Of a stretch of DNA of 28,893 bases, positions 14,994 through 23,205 are shown piece by piece. The DNA lies in the IMG/VR virus record IMGVR_UViG_3300037585_004577, positions 1-28,893 of that record, one strand, 5' to 3'. Under the pieces are notes generated by a model. It worked only from the letters and a program-made list of their open reading frames with translations, searched no databases and was not told where the DNA came from. This DNA comes from a virus. Position 1 is the stretch's first letter, and the number at the start of each line of letters is the position of its first letter. Position numbers and translations under genes: made by a program.

Positions 14994-17900
14994 TATGGTT
15001 GTCTTTGTTGTTCTATTGTAATAGTAACCGATGTTAATCCCGTTATTCTGCTTCCTCCATATGTTATATCTATAGTACCTGATCTAGTAATAGGTGTGGG
15101 TGCAGATCCCCCATAATCATCCACATTTATAAAAAATGGTGCCTCCGGATCTACATCTGTAATTGTAGAATCTGTAGGATTAGACGTTTTACCAATTTTT
15201 ATCCATGTATCAGTTCCCACTGTGGCATCTAATATCACATTTGGTTCTGTAGTCCATAACCCAGCAGTTGCTGTAGAATACGTTGGATTATTTTCCCATG
15301 CAAAATCAGGTGGCTGATTAGCAGCTACAACCCCTAGAGTTGCCGCTACTATAGGACTAGTGTTTATAGTTCCTGTAGCTGTTTGATTAGTTGTAAATAC
15401 ATCTAATAATACAGAAATATCTGCTCCCGCACCATCAGCATTAACATTTTTAGTTATAGTGTTAGCTGGTGTAAAAACTACATTATCCAAACTGCTATTA
15501 GTTATAGTTTCTGTAGCGCTTACTCCTCCGGCCGCCCATACCACTGTGGCTGTTCTACCTGAAGTGCCATCAAATGGACCCCAAAAATAACCTTGGTTTA
15601 ATCCAGGAGATTCTGTAGGTAAATTAAATACTGCCCCTGTAGTACCAGCTCCAGTTATCCCTGCCCATGCTAATATAGGTTTTAGAGTTGCCGCTCCTGT
15701 TAAATTAATTTCTCCGGATGTTGCTACTGCAGGCACAGTCACATCCATACTATAATCTACTAAATTTTGATTACCACTATTTCTAGCAGCTGTTGGCGTT
15801 TGTGGATTAGTGGCCGCCGGCATATTTGAAATATCAACTGTTATAGTACTTGACGATATAGGATTAACAGGATCTGGAATATAATAATCTGCTCCAGGTG
15901 TTAATACCCATGTTAAAGTTGAAGCACCCGCGGTACTTCTAGAAATTGAAGCCGGTGCTAAATCTGTATTACTTACAGCATCATCAATATTAACAATTAA
16001 TAATGCTACGCTGTATGCAAAAGCTGCACCAACCCCGCTTATTGCAACTGTTTCAGTACTATTAGCTGTACCTGAATTAGTTGTTATAACAAATACTAAA
16101 TTACCGTTAGTTATAGATGCTGGGCTAATAATACTAACCCCTGCTGGAGGTGTTAATATTATGTCATTAGTTGCTGTAAATTGATAATCAGAACTAATAG
16201 GGCTAAAAGTAGCAATCCATTGAATTACTTGATTTGATTTAGCACAAATTGAACTTTCCCCGCTTACTACACTATTTGGTCCACTTCCAGAAAACTTTAA
16301 AGTAGTACTATAAGAAGTAGCAGCAGTAGGTACTGTACCTAGCGCGCTTATATCTGTTTCTATATATTCTATTTCCCAACCACTTGTCCCTTCATATTGT
16401 ATATTATTAAATGTTTTTATTGTGGAGGGGTCATCATTGAATATTGGTACAATATAAGATTCTTGAGAATTTTCTCCATAAAAACTATTTCTTGTTACAT
16501 TAGCGGAGTTATGTTGCCATAAGTTTCCTGTATTAAAAGAATAAAAAGTATTATTAAGACTTATAGCTTTTTCTGGATTATAAGATTTAAAAGTACTCCA
16601 TGCACTTAAAGATTCATCAAATGATAATGTTAAATAATTACTGGAGGCTGTAGCTACATTTGTATCATCATTACTGTCATAACATTCCCCAATTAAAGTA
16701 AGAGTATATTGAGCATGATATTCATCATAACAACCCACCACTGAAGAAGCACTTTTTAAAGCATCTCTAAAGAAATCTGACATTCCATTTTGTGAAATCT
16801 CTACTATTTGATTTCCTGCCAACCTTAGTATTACTCCATTGTTTTTATCTGCGAAGTATTGAGCAATCCCATAATGTGCAAATGATTCAGGATTTAAAGA
16901 TATACCATATTCACCATTAATTGGTGCTATAGTCCCTAAAAATTGTGTATTACTAGTTACAGGAATATTCCCACCTTCAGCTGAATAAATAAAGTCTTTG
17001 TTTATTGGTGAAAAAGAAACCTTATCTTCTTGAAAAATATTTATAGCAGTATCATTAGCATGTAATTTTTGTATTGATCCATTCCTTGGATCTAACGATA
17101 CTGTTAAACCTCCCTCAGATTCATTAAACTGATTTATATAATTAATACCAGTTCTAGAGTTAAATAAACCACTAGAATGTATTAAGGTATTAAATCTTAA
17201 TTCTTCTGCAAAATTTTCTTGGACTACATAAGCTCTAACTCCATAATCAAAAGCTGTTTCATTATAACCTGCTCTTAATCTATTTATTTCTATATGTGCT
17301 CCTGTGCTTATTGTTAATAAATAACAGTTAAAAAAGTCAATATTTATAGCAGTTGTAGTTAAATCATCAATTAGACCACTTGTTGGTGTTTCATAAAATA
17401 TATCCAAATCTGTTTCTACAGGAGTAGTTTCATAAATACATAAACCGCTTGTTACTGCTCCAGTGGATACTAACGCAGTTCCTGCTGGATTTGCAATAGA
17501 TTGTACTATTGTAGAGTTTGAACCTGTTTGATTGGTAGCATTTAAATATTTAGGGAAAACAGACACATCACAAGGAGATATAGAATTTCCTGTACTTGGA
17601 GGGATGACCGCTGTTTGATCTCTTGGTATTTTATTTATACTATCACCTAATCTCGCTACTGTATTTTGAGCTGTTACAATAGAGATCCAATTATAATATT
17701 CTTGTTCTCTTTGTTTTATAACCACCCTATAAGAATAAGCCCAATCTAAAGCTTTTAAAGCATCTATTTGAGTTTGAGAAAATGCAATTCTTAAAGCATT
17801 AAATGCATCAGTAGAATTAGCATCCCCAGCCTCTGGGTCTATATAAATAGAATCTCCTCCTGAATTAGATAATATAACAGGAGTTTGTCTTCCAAATTTA

Positions 17901-19063
17901 TCTGCTAGTACAATACCTATTTGATAAGTTCTTCTTGATTTAACTGATAAATAAGGTATTCTAGCATTTCTTGCAGCGGCTTCTCCAGTATTACTTACAT
18001 TAAAACTTATATCTGGAACATTATAATTTTGTAAAAAATTACCATATACTATTCTTCCACCTGCTAATTCTTGGGTTTTAGCAACTCTAGGAACTGCATC
18101 ATATACTCTAGTTAATTGGTCGGGAGGTAATGTTTTAAAAGGATCTTGTGATTCATAAAAGAAGTTAACTAAAGTAGCTGTAGTGGTAACAGGCTTGCTT
18201 TCAACTACATATAAAGTTGTAGAACCTGTTTCTTTATAAATTAATTCAGCTTCCACAATTCCATATCCTGTTGGAGTGGGTACTTGTAATTGAACAGCTT
18301 TTATAGCATTTATGAAAGTTTCAATTTCTCCAAAGTCTCCTGTATTTGTGCTGATAGTATCAACATTGTTTAATCTAGAAAACATTGTAGTAGTAAATGG
18401 TGCTAATAAACTATATTCTCCATCTTCAAATTTCCATCTATATGAAAACCTAATCATTTTGTTTTCTAAAAAGTTAGATGTAATAGATTGTCCCTGCTCA
18501 TCTGTTGTACCAATACTTAATACTGTAGGCGAATTATAAGGCGCAAACTTAGCTACAGAAGCAACATCATCTAATGATGTTAAATTTGTATAATAAGCAG
18601 CATCATTTCTAGCTTTTTCAACATTAATTTTTCTTGGACAATTTCTATTATCAGTCCAAAACAATAAATTATCTACTAAATTTATACCATTAACCGGGAA
18701 ATCCTGATGGAAGTTTAAATCACTTCTAGTAACTAGTGTTCTTAATTGATTATTTACTTGACTGAATTCATAAATAGCATGAGTTCCACTATTAGTTTTA
18801 TCAAAGCTATTATTAGTAGTTGTAAAAAAATATATTCTTTCTGTAAAATTGTCTCTAAATACACCTATACATTTAGCATTAGCTGTATTTATATCTCCAA
18901 TTAATTCAGTACCAAGAATATTTTCTACAGCACCCATATCAGCGCTTTCAGATTTGCCTATATTAACATTTAGTGCTTCTCGGTATTGGCCCGGAGGTAC
19001 TAGTCTATCATCTAAGTCACGGTTCATACCACCGCCATTAAATGTTCTTTTAATTACTGGCAT
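14993..19063 (-). CDS. Large tail stabilization / tail-hub-type protein with Ig/BACON-like C-terminus
   Basis: A 1356-residue protein. The N-terminus (RTFNGGGMNRDLDDRLVPPGQYREALNV) and the following beta-propeller-like strands (CIGVFRDNFTERIYFF, LLFWTDNR) match the stabilization protein family of crAss-like and related podoviruses, which closes or extends the short tail. This conserved-looking core runs to about residue 900. From about 915 to the end the composition changes to Ser, Thr, Ala, Gly and Asn with few charges: repeated beta-sandwich domains, the last (about 1250-1356) BACON-like. Such C-terminal arrays are often surface-exposed and may bind host glycans, making this the best receptor-binding candidate in the window. 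The gap to the upstream connector gene is 9 bases, and its stop overlaps the next start. The core assignment is fairly firm; the receptor role is inference. Confidence 0.82.
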   Translation of the reverse strand: MPVIKRTFNGGGMNRDLDDRLVPPGQYREALNVNIGKSESADMGAVENILGTELIGDINTANAKCIGVFRDNFTERIYFFTTTNNSFDKTNSGTHAIYEFSQVNNQLRTLVTRSDLNFHQDFPVNGINLVDNLLFWTDNRNCPRKINVEKARNDAAYYTNLTSLDDVASVAKFAPYNSPTVLSIGTTDEQGQSITSNFLENKMIRFSYRWKFEDGEYSLLAPFTTTMFSRLNNVDTISTNTGDFGEIETFINAIKAVQLQVPTPTGYGIVEAELIYKETGSTTLYVVESKPVTTTATLVNFFYESQDPFKTLPPDQLTRVYDAVPRVAKTQELAGGRIVYGNFLQNYNVPDISFNVSNTGEAAARNARIPYLSVKSRRTYQIGIVLADKFGRQTPVILSNSGGDSIYIDPEAGDANSTDAFNALRIAFSQTQIDALKALDWAYSYRVVIKQREQEYYNWISIVTAQNTVARLGDSINKIPRDQTAVIPPSTGNSISPCDVSVFPKYLNATNQTGSNSTIVQSIANPAGTALVSTGAVTSGLCIYETTPVETDLDIFYETPTSGLIDDLTTTAINIDFFNCYLLTISTGAHIEINRLRAGYNETAFDYGVRAYVVQENFAEELRFNTLIHSSGLFNSRTGINYINQFNESEGGLTVSLDPRNGSIQKLHANDTAINIFQEDKVSFSPINKDFIYSAEGGNIPVTSNTQFLGTIAPINGEYGISLNPESFAHYGIAQYFADKNNGVILRLAGNQIVEISQNGMSDFFRDALKSASSVVGCYDEYHAQYTLTLIGECYDSNDDTNVATASSNYLTLSFDESLSAWSTFKSYNPEKAISLNNTFYSFNTGNLWQHNSANVTRNSFYGENSQESYIVPIFNDDPSTIKTFNNIQYEGTSGWEIEYIETDISALGTVPTAATSYSTTLKFSGSGPNSVVSGESSICAKSNQVIQWIATFSPISSDYQFTATNDIILTPPAGVSIISPASITNGNLVFVITTNSGTANSTETVAISGVGAAFAYSVALLIVNIDDAVSNTDLAPASISRSTAGASTLTWVLTPGADYYIPDPVNPISSSTITVDISNMPAATNPQTPTAARNSGNQNLVDYSMDVTVPAVATSGEINLTGAATLKPILAWAGITGAGTTGAVFNLPTESPGLNQGYFWGPFDGTSGRTATVVWAAGGVSATETITNSSLDNVVFTPANTITKNVNADGAGADISVLLDVFTTNQTATGTINTSPIVAATLGVVAANQPPDFAWENNPTYSTATAGLWTTEPNVILDATVGTDTWIKIGKTSNPTDSTITDVDPEAPFFINVDDYGGSAPTPITRSGTIDITYGGSRITGLTSVTITIEQQRQP
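14996..15316 (-). other. BACON-like C-terminal beta-sandwich domain
   Basis: Residues about 1250-1356 of the stabilization-type protein. The end pattern RSGTIDITYGGSRITGLTSVTITIEQQ (split here as RSGTIDITYGG and SVTITIEQQ) matches the last strands of BACON domains: Arg-x-Gly-x-Ile followed by a final strand ending in Gln. A Trp-containing strand (DTWIKIG) lies upstream, as expected for the fold. BACON domains are found mostly in Bacteroidota and their phages. Sequence resemblance by eye only. Confidence 0.55.
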
Positions 19064-19072
19064 AAAATTCTA

Positions 19073-20011
19073 TTAATGTTTAATCCATTTTGATTTCCCT
19101 CTAAATACTTGTGATATTTCTGGAAGTTTCATATTAGATAATCTTATTTTAGCATTTCTCATTTTAGCATATGCTTCTTTCTTATATAATGGTACCCCTG
19201 GTGCTGCTGAAGGGCGTAACTTTGCTAAATTATAAAGCATAAAAGCCATTACAGCATCTTCTGCTAATTTAGGCACAAACACATTAGAGAAATCTCCATT
19301 TTCACCTAACCCATCTGAAATATATCTTAAAGTAATAATATCATCTGCTTTAAATCCTGAACTAAAATAAACTTGTCCTGCATTTAGATCTAAAACAAAT
19401 GTTCCATTCATATTAGCAAATTCAGGGATACTACCATATCTTTGACCCCACCAGCCCATTACACTTTCTGGACCATAAATGCTATTGTAATAACCAATAT
19501 AATAACTTGCTAATTCATCAACCGTTAAAAGCGAAATTGCTTTTTTATATCTTTCTAACGTTACAGATTCTTCTGCCCAAAGGACTTCCCCTGTTTGATC
19601 ATATAAATATTTATAATCATCGTCTTGCGCAATACCTCTAGTTGCTTTAGTAGCTTGAGAAGGTAAGATTGGTCTCATATTGCCAAATTTATCTACATAA
19701 GAAAAACTTACATAATTTACAAAATCTGATGGTAAAGACATTTGTAATGTTGTACTTAACTGCATTTCGATGGTTTTATTAGAATAAAATACATCGTAAC
19801 TAAATTCTTGTACAGCTCTTTGCGCCCAAAAAGCTATTTCGTACCGTGGAACTTTTGTTAAAGCTTTACCGTCACCAATATAAGAAATCATAAAATTATT
19901 AATAATATCATTTATATTAGTTCTTCTGTATGAACCCGGTATTTCTGTACCATTTCCCCCATCTAAAGCGGAATAATTATCTACGTCTAAAGGTCTTCTT
20001 GATATTGCCAT
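19073..20011 (-). CDS. Head-tail connector / tail ring protein
   Basis: A 312-residue protein. A mixed alpha/beta protein with helical N-terminal part (RRTNINDIINNFMISY, VPRYEIAFWAQRAVQEFSYDVF), a beta middle (MQLSTTLQMSLPSDFVNYVSF) and a conserved-looking helical end (PKLAEDAVMAFMLYNLAKLRP, then KKEAYAKMRNAKIRLSNM). This strand/helix order, with a polar start and a ring-type helix bundle, resembles the adaptor/tail-tube A proteins that sit below the portal in short-tailed phages. Its ATG overlaps the stop of the 250-residue gene by one base (TAATG), so the two are coupled and probably made in fixed ratio. The large tail protein follows after 9 bases. Assigned from position and overall pattern; no catalytic residues expected. 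Confidence 0.7.
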   Translation of the reverse strand: MAISRRPLDVDNYSALDGGNGTEIPGSYRRTNINDIINNFMISYIGDGKALTKVPRYEIAFWAQRAVQEFSYDVFYSNKTIEMQLSTTLQMSLPSDFVNYVSFSYVDKFGNMRPILPSQATKATRGIAQDDDYKYLYDQTGEVLWAEESVTLERYKKAISLLTVDELASYYIGYYNSIYGPESVMGWWGQRYGSIPEFANMNGTFVLDLNAGQVYFSSGFKADDIITLRYISDGLGENGDFSNVFVPKLAEDAVMAFMLYNLAKLRPSAAPGVPLYKKEAYAKMRNAKIRLSNMKLPEISQVFRGKSKWIKH

Positions 20012-20763
20012 TATTGTTCAGTTGTTGTAAGTTCTTGTTCTTTTGCCATCGCAAATTGAGATACATCCCCTTGTTTTATAACTACTCCAGCATAACTTAA
20101 TATTCTTACTATTAATTCAGATTGTTCTGAAGGATCTAAATGAAAGTTATAAGATTTAGCAGGAGTTGTATAACTATCAGTAGCGGGATCAAATGAGGTA
20201 GGATCATAAATAGGTTCATTAGGAACACCACTTGCTATTTGAGAAGCAGTTGGCATTATATATCCCCATTTTGGCTGTTCTGGTTTAAATAAATAATCAA
20301 CAGTTACCCCAGTAGTTATAGAACTTGGATATACTTTAATCCCAGTTGAAGTTAAAGTGTATACAGGTTGTGTAGCTACTGGATAAGTTAAAGGCGATAA
20401 ATTTATATATTTAATCTCTTCGTTTGAAGTATTATCTGCAACAATATTATTTACATTCACTACTCCTAGTTTATAAAAATCTGTAGGATAAGTAAATTCA
20501 TCTCCATTTTTAGTTAATGAAGCATTTTTATAAAATGCAGCAATTTTTTGGGAAGATGTTAGGATAGGATTTGAAAAATCACTTTCTACATTAGTAGGAG
20601 GCGTTTGCATTTCATAAGCCATTTGTTTCATAAAATAACTAGCAAATATTGCCTCTTGAGCTTGGGTAGCTAAACTATTAAACTCCTCAGGTGTTATATA
20701 GCCCCTATTATCTTTGTTAGTAATAACAAGAACAGCATTATATACAGTGTTTATATTTACCAT
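20011..20763 (-). CDS. Ring/adaptor structural protein
   Basis: A 250-residue protein. The N-terminal segment NKDNRGYITPEEFNSLATQAQEAIF (about 16-40) is a pattern recalled from ring proteins of crAss-like and marine podoviruses. The middle has beta strands with Pro and Tyr (YPTDFYKLGVVNVNN, VYTLTSTGIKVYPSS, VTVDYLFKPEQPKWGY), and the C-terminus is a helix (SEQSELIVRILSYAGVVIK) followed by a Gln/Glu/Thr tail. No membrane segment or enzyme motif. It is coupled to the next connector gene by a TAATG overlap, so the pair probably forms stacked rings at the head-tail junction. A hairpin lies between it and the preceding 260-residue gene. The structural role is inferred from pattern and neighbours. 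Confidence 0.68.
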   Translation of the reverse strand: MVNINTVYNAVLVITNKDNRGYITPEEFNSLATQAQEAIFASYFMKQMAYEMQTPPTNVESDFSNPILTSSQKIAAFYKNASLTKNGDEFTYPTDFYKLGVVNVNNIVADNTSNEEIKYINLSPLTYPVATQPVYTLTSTGIKVYPSSITTGVTVDYLFKPEQPKWGYIMPTASQIASGVPNEPIYDPTSFDPATDSYTTPAKSYNFHLDPSEQSELIVRILSYAGVVIKQGDVSQFAMAKEQELTTTEQ

Positions 20764-20789
20764 TTATTTATTTTTAGTATTAATTAGGT

Positions 20790-20817
20790 AATATAGGGCA
20801 ATCTCTCGCCCTATATT
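20790..20817. terminator. Perfect 10-bp inverted repeat between the 260- and 250-residue genes
   Basis: Arms at 20790-20799 and 20808-20817 (AATATAGGGC and its exact complement) enclose 8 bases. In the direction of the operon (- strand) the hairpin is not followed by a clear T run, so a full terminator is unlikely; an RNA stability or processing element is as plausible. The hairpin is seen directly, its role is not. Confidence 0.6.
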
Positions 20818-20824
20818 GATTTTA

Positions 20825-21607
20825 TTAAGCTAATTTTTTAGCAATAGATTTCATTAAATCTAAGCCTTCATCAGTCTTAAAGTATTGTGCTAATGCTCCA
20901 TAAGGATGTTGATCGAATGGCACTGTCATAATTTTTTTACCATTAGCAAATTTAAATACAGTATTATCATCTGTAAGTTTAATTATATTTGCTTCAACAG
21001 CTCGATTAGCTAAGTTTCTTAATTGAAGATCATCATCTTGACTTAATTCGATAAATAATTTAGGGTTCCCTTTAGCAAAATTATAAGCATCTCTTTTTAA
21101 TTCTTTAGATGATAATTGTCCAACACTACTTCCTAACTCAGTACGCATTATAGCTTCTAAGTGACTAATATCTAATTCTTGTACTAGATTTAAAGCTTTT
21201 AATTCGTACTCAATCCAATCAATTTCATCTTTTGCTTCTTTAGCTGTATCTACTTCTTCCCATAGATTACCATTCCCTAGGGGATGATATATAGACATTA
21301 ATTTTTGTAAATTTTGCTTATTTCTTGGAACAAATAAAACACCATCTTCAAACATTACATGTTCTAATAAAGCTGGTCCTTTTTGTTCGTCTATAAAAAG
21401 ACTTGGATGATTAGATGTTAATCTTAATTCTCTAGTTGCGCCTGTTTCTTCGTCAAACCATAATAATGGTTTTCTAGGCGTATTCCTTGTTTGGATAGAC
21501 CAAGTGATAGGGGCTCTACCATTTGTTAATATATAAGTTCTATCTTTAATTTCCCAACCTTTTTCTCTAGGTGAAACGTTTGGGGTTTTCTTTGTTTTTG
21601 TTGTCAT
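20825..21607 (-). CDS. Structural-operon protein of unknown function
   Basis: A 260-residue soluble protein. A Lys/Thr/Pro-rich start is followed by a beta-rich half (about 18-105: DRTYILTNGRAPITWSIQTR, PLLWFDEETGATRELRL, HVMFEDGVLFVPR). A helical half follows (about 125-200: DEIDWIEYELKALNLVQ, then AIMRTELGSSVGQ) and a mixed end (NTVFKFANGKKIMTVPF). No signal peptide, membrane segment or recognised catalytic motif. It is the first gene after the major capsid gene and is bracketed by two hairpins (21627-21657 and 20790-20817), so its transcript may be separated from both neighbours. Position suggests a head-associated or head-completion protein, or a factor needed in its own amount. Not recognised as a named family. 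Confidence 0.8.
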   Translation of the reverse strand: MTTKTKKTPNVSPREKGWEIKDRTYILTNGRAPITWSIQTRNTPRKPLLWFDEETGATRELRLTSNHPSLFIDEQKGPALLEHVMFEDGVLFVPRNKQNLQKLMSIYHPLGNGNLWEEVDTAKEAKDEIDWIEYELKALNLVQELDISHLEAIMRTELGSSVGQLSSKELKRDAYNFAKGNPKLFIELSQDDDLQLRNLANRAVEANIIKLTDDNTVFKFANGKKIMTVPFDQHPYGALAQYFKTDEGLDLMKSIAKKLA

Positions 21608-21626
21608 AATAAAATAATATAAAATA

Positions 21627-21657
21627 AGAATACTAGGCCCCGAAGGGCCCGTATCCT
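21627..21657 (-). terminator. Strong UUCG-tetraloop hairpin after the capsid gene
   Basis: In the - strand transcript, AGGATACGGGCCC (21657-21645) pairs with the 21640-21627 arm around a UUCG loop closed by C-G, with one bulged base at 21634: 13 pairs, two of them G-U. C(UUCG)G is an exceptionally stable tetraloop. A TTATTTTATATTATTTT stretch follows. The hairpin lies 13 bases past the capsid stop, so it is probably a partial terminator or 3' stabilizer that lets capsid mRNA exceed downstream mRNA. Confidence 0.8.
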
Positions 21658-21670
21658 ATGTTAATAAAAA

Positions 21671-23182
21671 TTACGCGTCTTTGAATAATACGAAATTATT
21701 AGCCGCTTGTGTAATAAGACATCTTTCACTTAAGTAATTGATTCTCATTTCATCAACGTCAGTTGTAACAGCTCCACCTACAGATCCAGTGATCCAAGAT
21801 TTATTTTTTCTGTTATCAACTTCAGAAGCTCTGTATCGAACGTGTAAGAAAGGTCTTTTAATATTTTGACCTAGTTGTTGATCGTATACAGTTGAAGTAC
21901 CTGCAGGAATTAAAACTCCTTCAACGTCTCCAAAACCACCTCTTGTTGACCAATCATTAAGATATTTCCAGTCAGTTTTATAGAAGTCATAAGAACCTCT
22001 TCTGTAACCAGTAAATCCTAAATTAAGTGCCATATCCTCGCTGTTATTAAATACTCCAAAAGAAGTACCACCAGCATAAGCTCCATTTTGTTGAGCTAGG
22101 ATATCATCAATTTCTAAAGAAAGATTTCTATTTAAGAAAAGCATATTTTCTTCGATAGCTCCTTGTTTGTCTAATTGTTTAAGTACAGCATCAAAGTCAG
22201 TAAGTGCACCACCACCAGCAGCTTGTGCTCCAAATCCAGAATATACATTTCCTCTTGCTTCTAAAGATGCGAAGAAACCTTCAGTACCTTTAGCGGTTTG
22301 AGTTGATCCATATCCTAAAACAGCACCAGTACCGTTTTGTAAAACACCTTCAACCATAGACATTTCTAAATAGTCTTCCCAACGAAGTCTATTTTCATGT
22401 TCTGATTTCATATACCATAAATATCCATTAGCTCCATTTTCAGAAGTAACTTCAATCCAACCAATCTGAGCAGTGTCAGATCCATTGATAGAATAATTTT
22501 CTTTTAAGATAATTGGTGAATTAGAGAAAGTAGCATAACTAGGATCAAGTTTGCCAGTGAAGTTTGAAGTTCCTTTTGCAAATTCAGATCCGTAAGCTAT
22601 TACTGTAAATTTATCGCCAGCTGCAACTGCAGGTGTTCCTGTATAACTTTTTATAGAAAAGTGTTGTGCTGATACGAATGTTACTATACCTTTAACTACA
22701 GCCGCTCCTGCTGCACCAATATTACCTGTAGCTGCTTCTTTTTGGATCATAACTGTTTGACCAAGTCTGAAGTTAACTTCGGTAGTTGCTTGTGTAGTTG
22801 AACCTAAGCTTGAAGGTTGGTTAGCTGGATTAACATAATAGTGCTGAGTTACACCTCCTGCTGTACTTGCGTTAGCAGTAGAAGCTGTTGTTGCAGCATT
22901 ATTAGCTACGTGTAGACATTGTGTATATCTAGTATGTAATCTTCCTTGTTCAGTCCAAATTATTTGGTCAGACGCAGAAGGCATTTCTGCTGATACCATA
23001 CGAAGGAAAGCACCGATAGTTCTGTTTCCATATCGTTCTACTTCTTTTTCGTATACATCAGGTAAGAATTGTTGTCCCCATTGTGCAAAATTTGTATCTG
23101 TGAAATTTATATAATTCCCCGCATACATATTTTTAGTTTGGGTTGGTTGTAAAGGGGCCGGAACCCCAGCTGTAAAAGCCAT
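21671..23182 (-). CDS. Major capsid protein (HK97-fold type)
   Basis: A 503-residue protein that builds the head shell. It is placed directly after the portal and scaffold-like genes, as in most tailed phages, and its length (503) is usual for capsid proteins of crAss-like and related podoviruses. The N-terminal arm (about 20-75) includes FLPDVYEKEVERYGNRTIGAFL. The middle (about 95-215) is Ala/Thr/Gly rich with short strands. A helical spine segment includes HENRLRWEDYLEMSMVEGVL, followed by a Gly-rich loop. The C-terminal part carries FLNRNLSLEIDDILAQQNG and ends in SERCLITQAANNFVLFKDA. A strong hairpin follows the stop. The 23-base gap to the scaffold gene holds no Shine-Dalgarno (AT-rich only). 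The fold is inferred from order, length and pattern, without a structural match, but the assignment is well supported. Confidence 0.88.
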   Translation of the reverse strand: MAFTAGVPAPLQPTQTKNMYAGNYINFTDTNFAQWGQQFLPDVYEKEVERYGNRTIGAFLRMVSAEMPSASDQIIWTEQGRLHTRYTQCLHVANNAATTASTANASTAGGVTQHYYVNPANQPSSLGSTTQATTEVNFRLGQTVMIQKEAATGNIGAAGAAVVKGIVTFVSAQHFSIKSYTGTPAVAAGDKFTVIAYGSEFAKGTSNFTGKLDPSYATFSNSPIILKENYSINGSDTAQIGWIEVTSENGANGYLWYMKSEHENRLRWEDYLEMSMVEGVLQNGTGAVLGYGSTQTAKGTEGFFASLEARGNVYSGFGAQAAGGGALTDFDAVLKQLDKQGAIEENMLFLNRNLSLEIDDILAQQNGAYAGGTSFGVFNNSEDMALNLGFTGYRRGSYDFYKTDWKYLNDWSTRGGFGDVEGVLIPAGTSTVYDQQLGQNIKRPFLHVRYRASEVDNRKNKSWITGSVGGAVTTDVDEMRINYLSERCLITQAANNFVLFKDA

Positions 23183-23205
23183 ATTGTTTTGATTTTAAGT
23201 TATTA

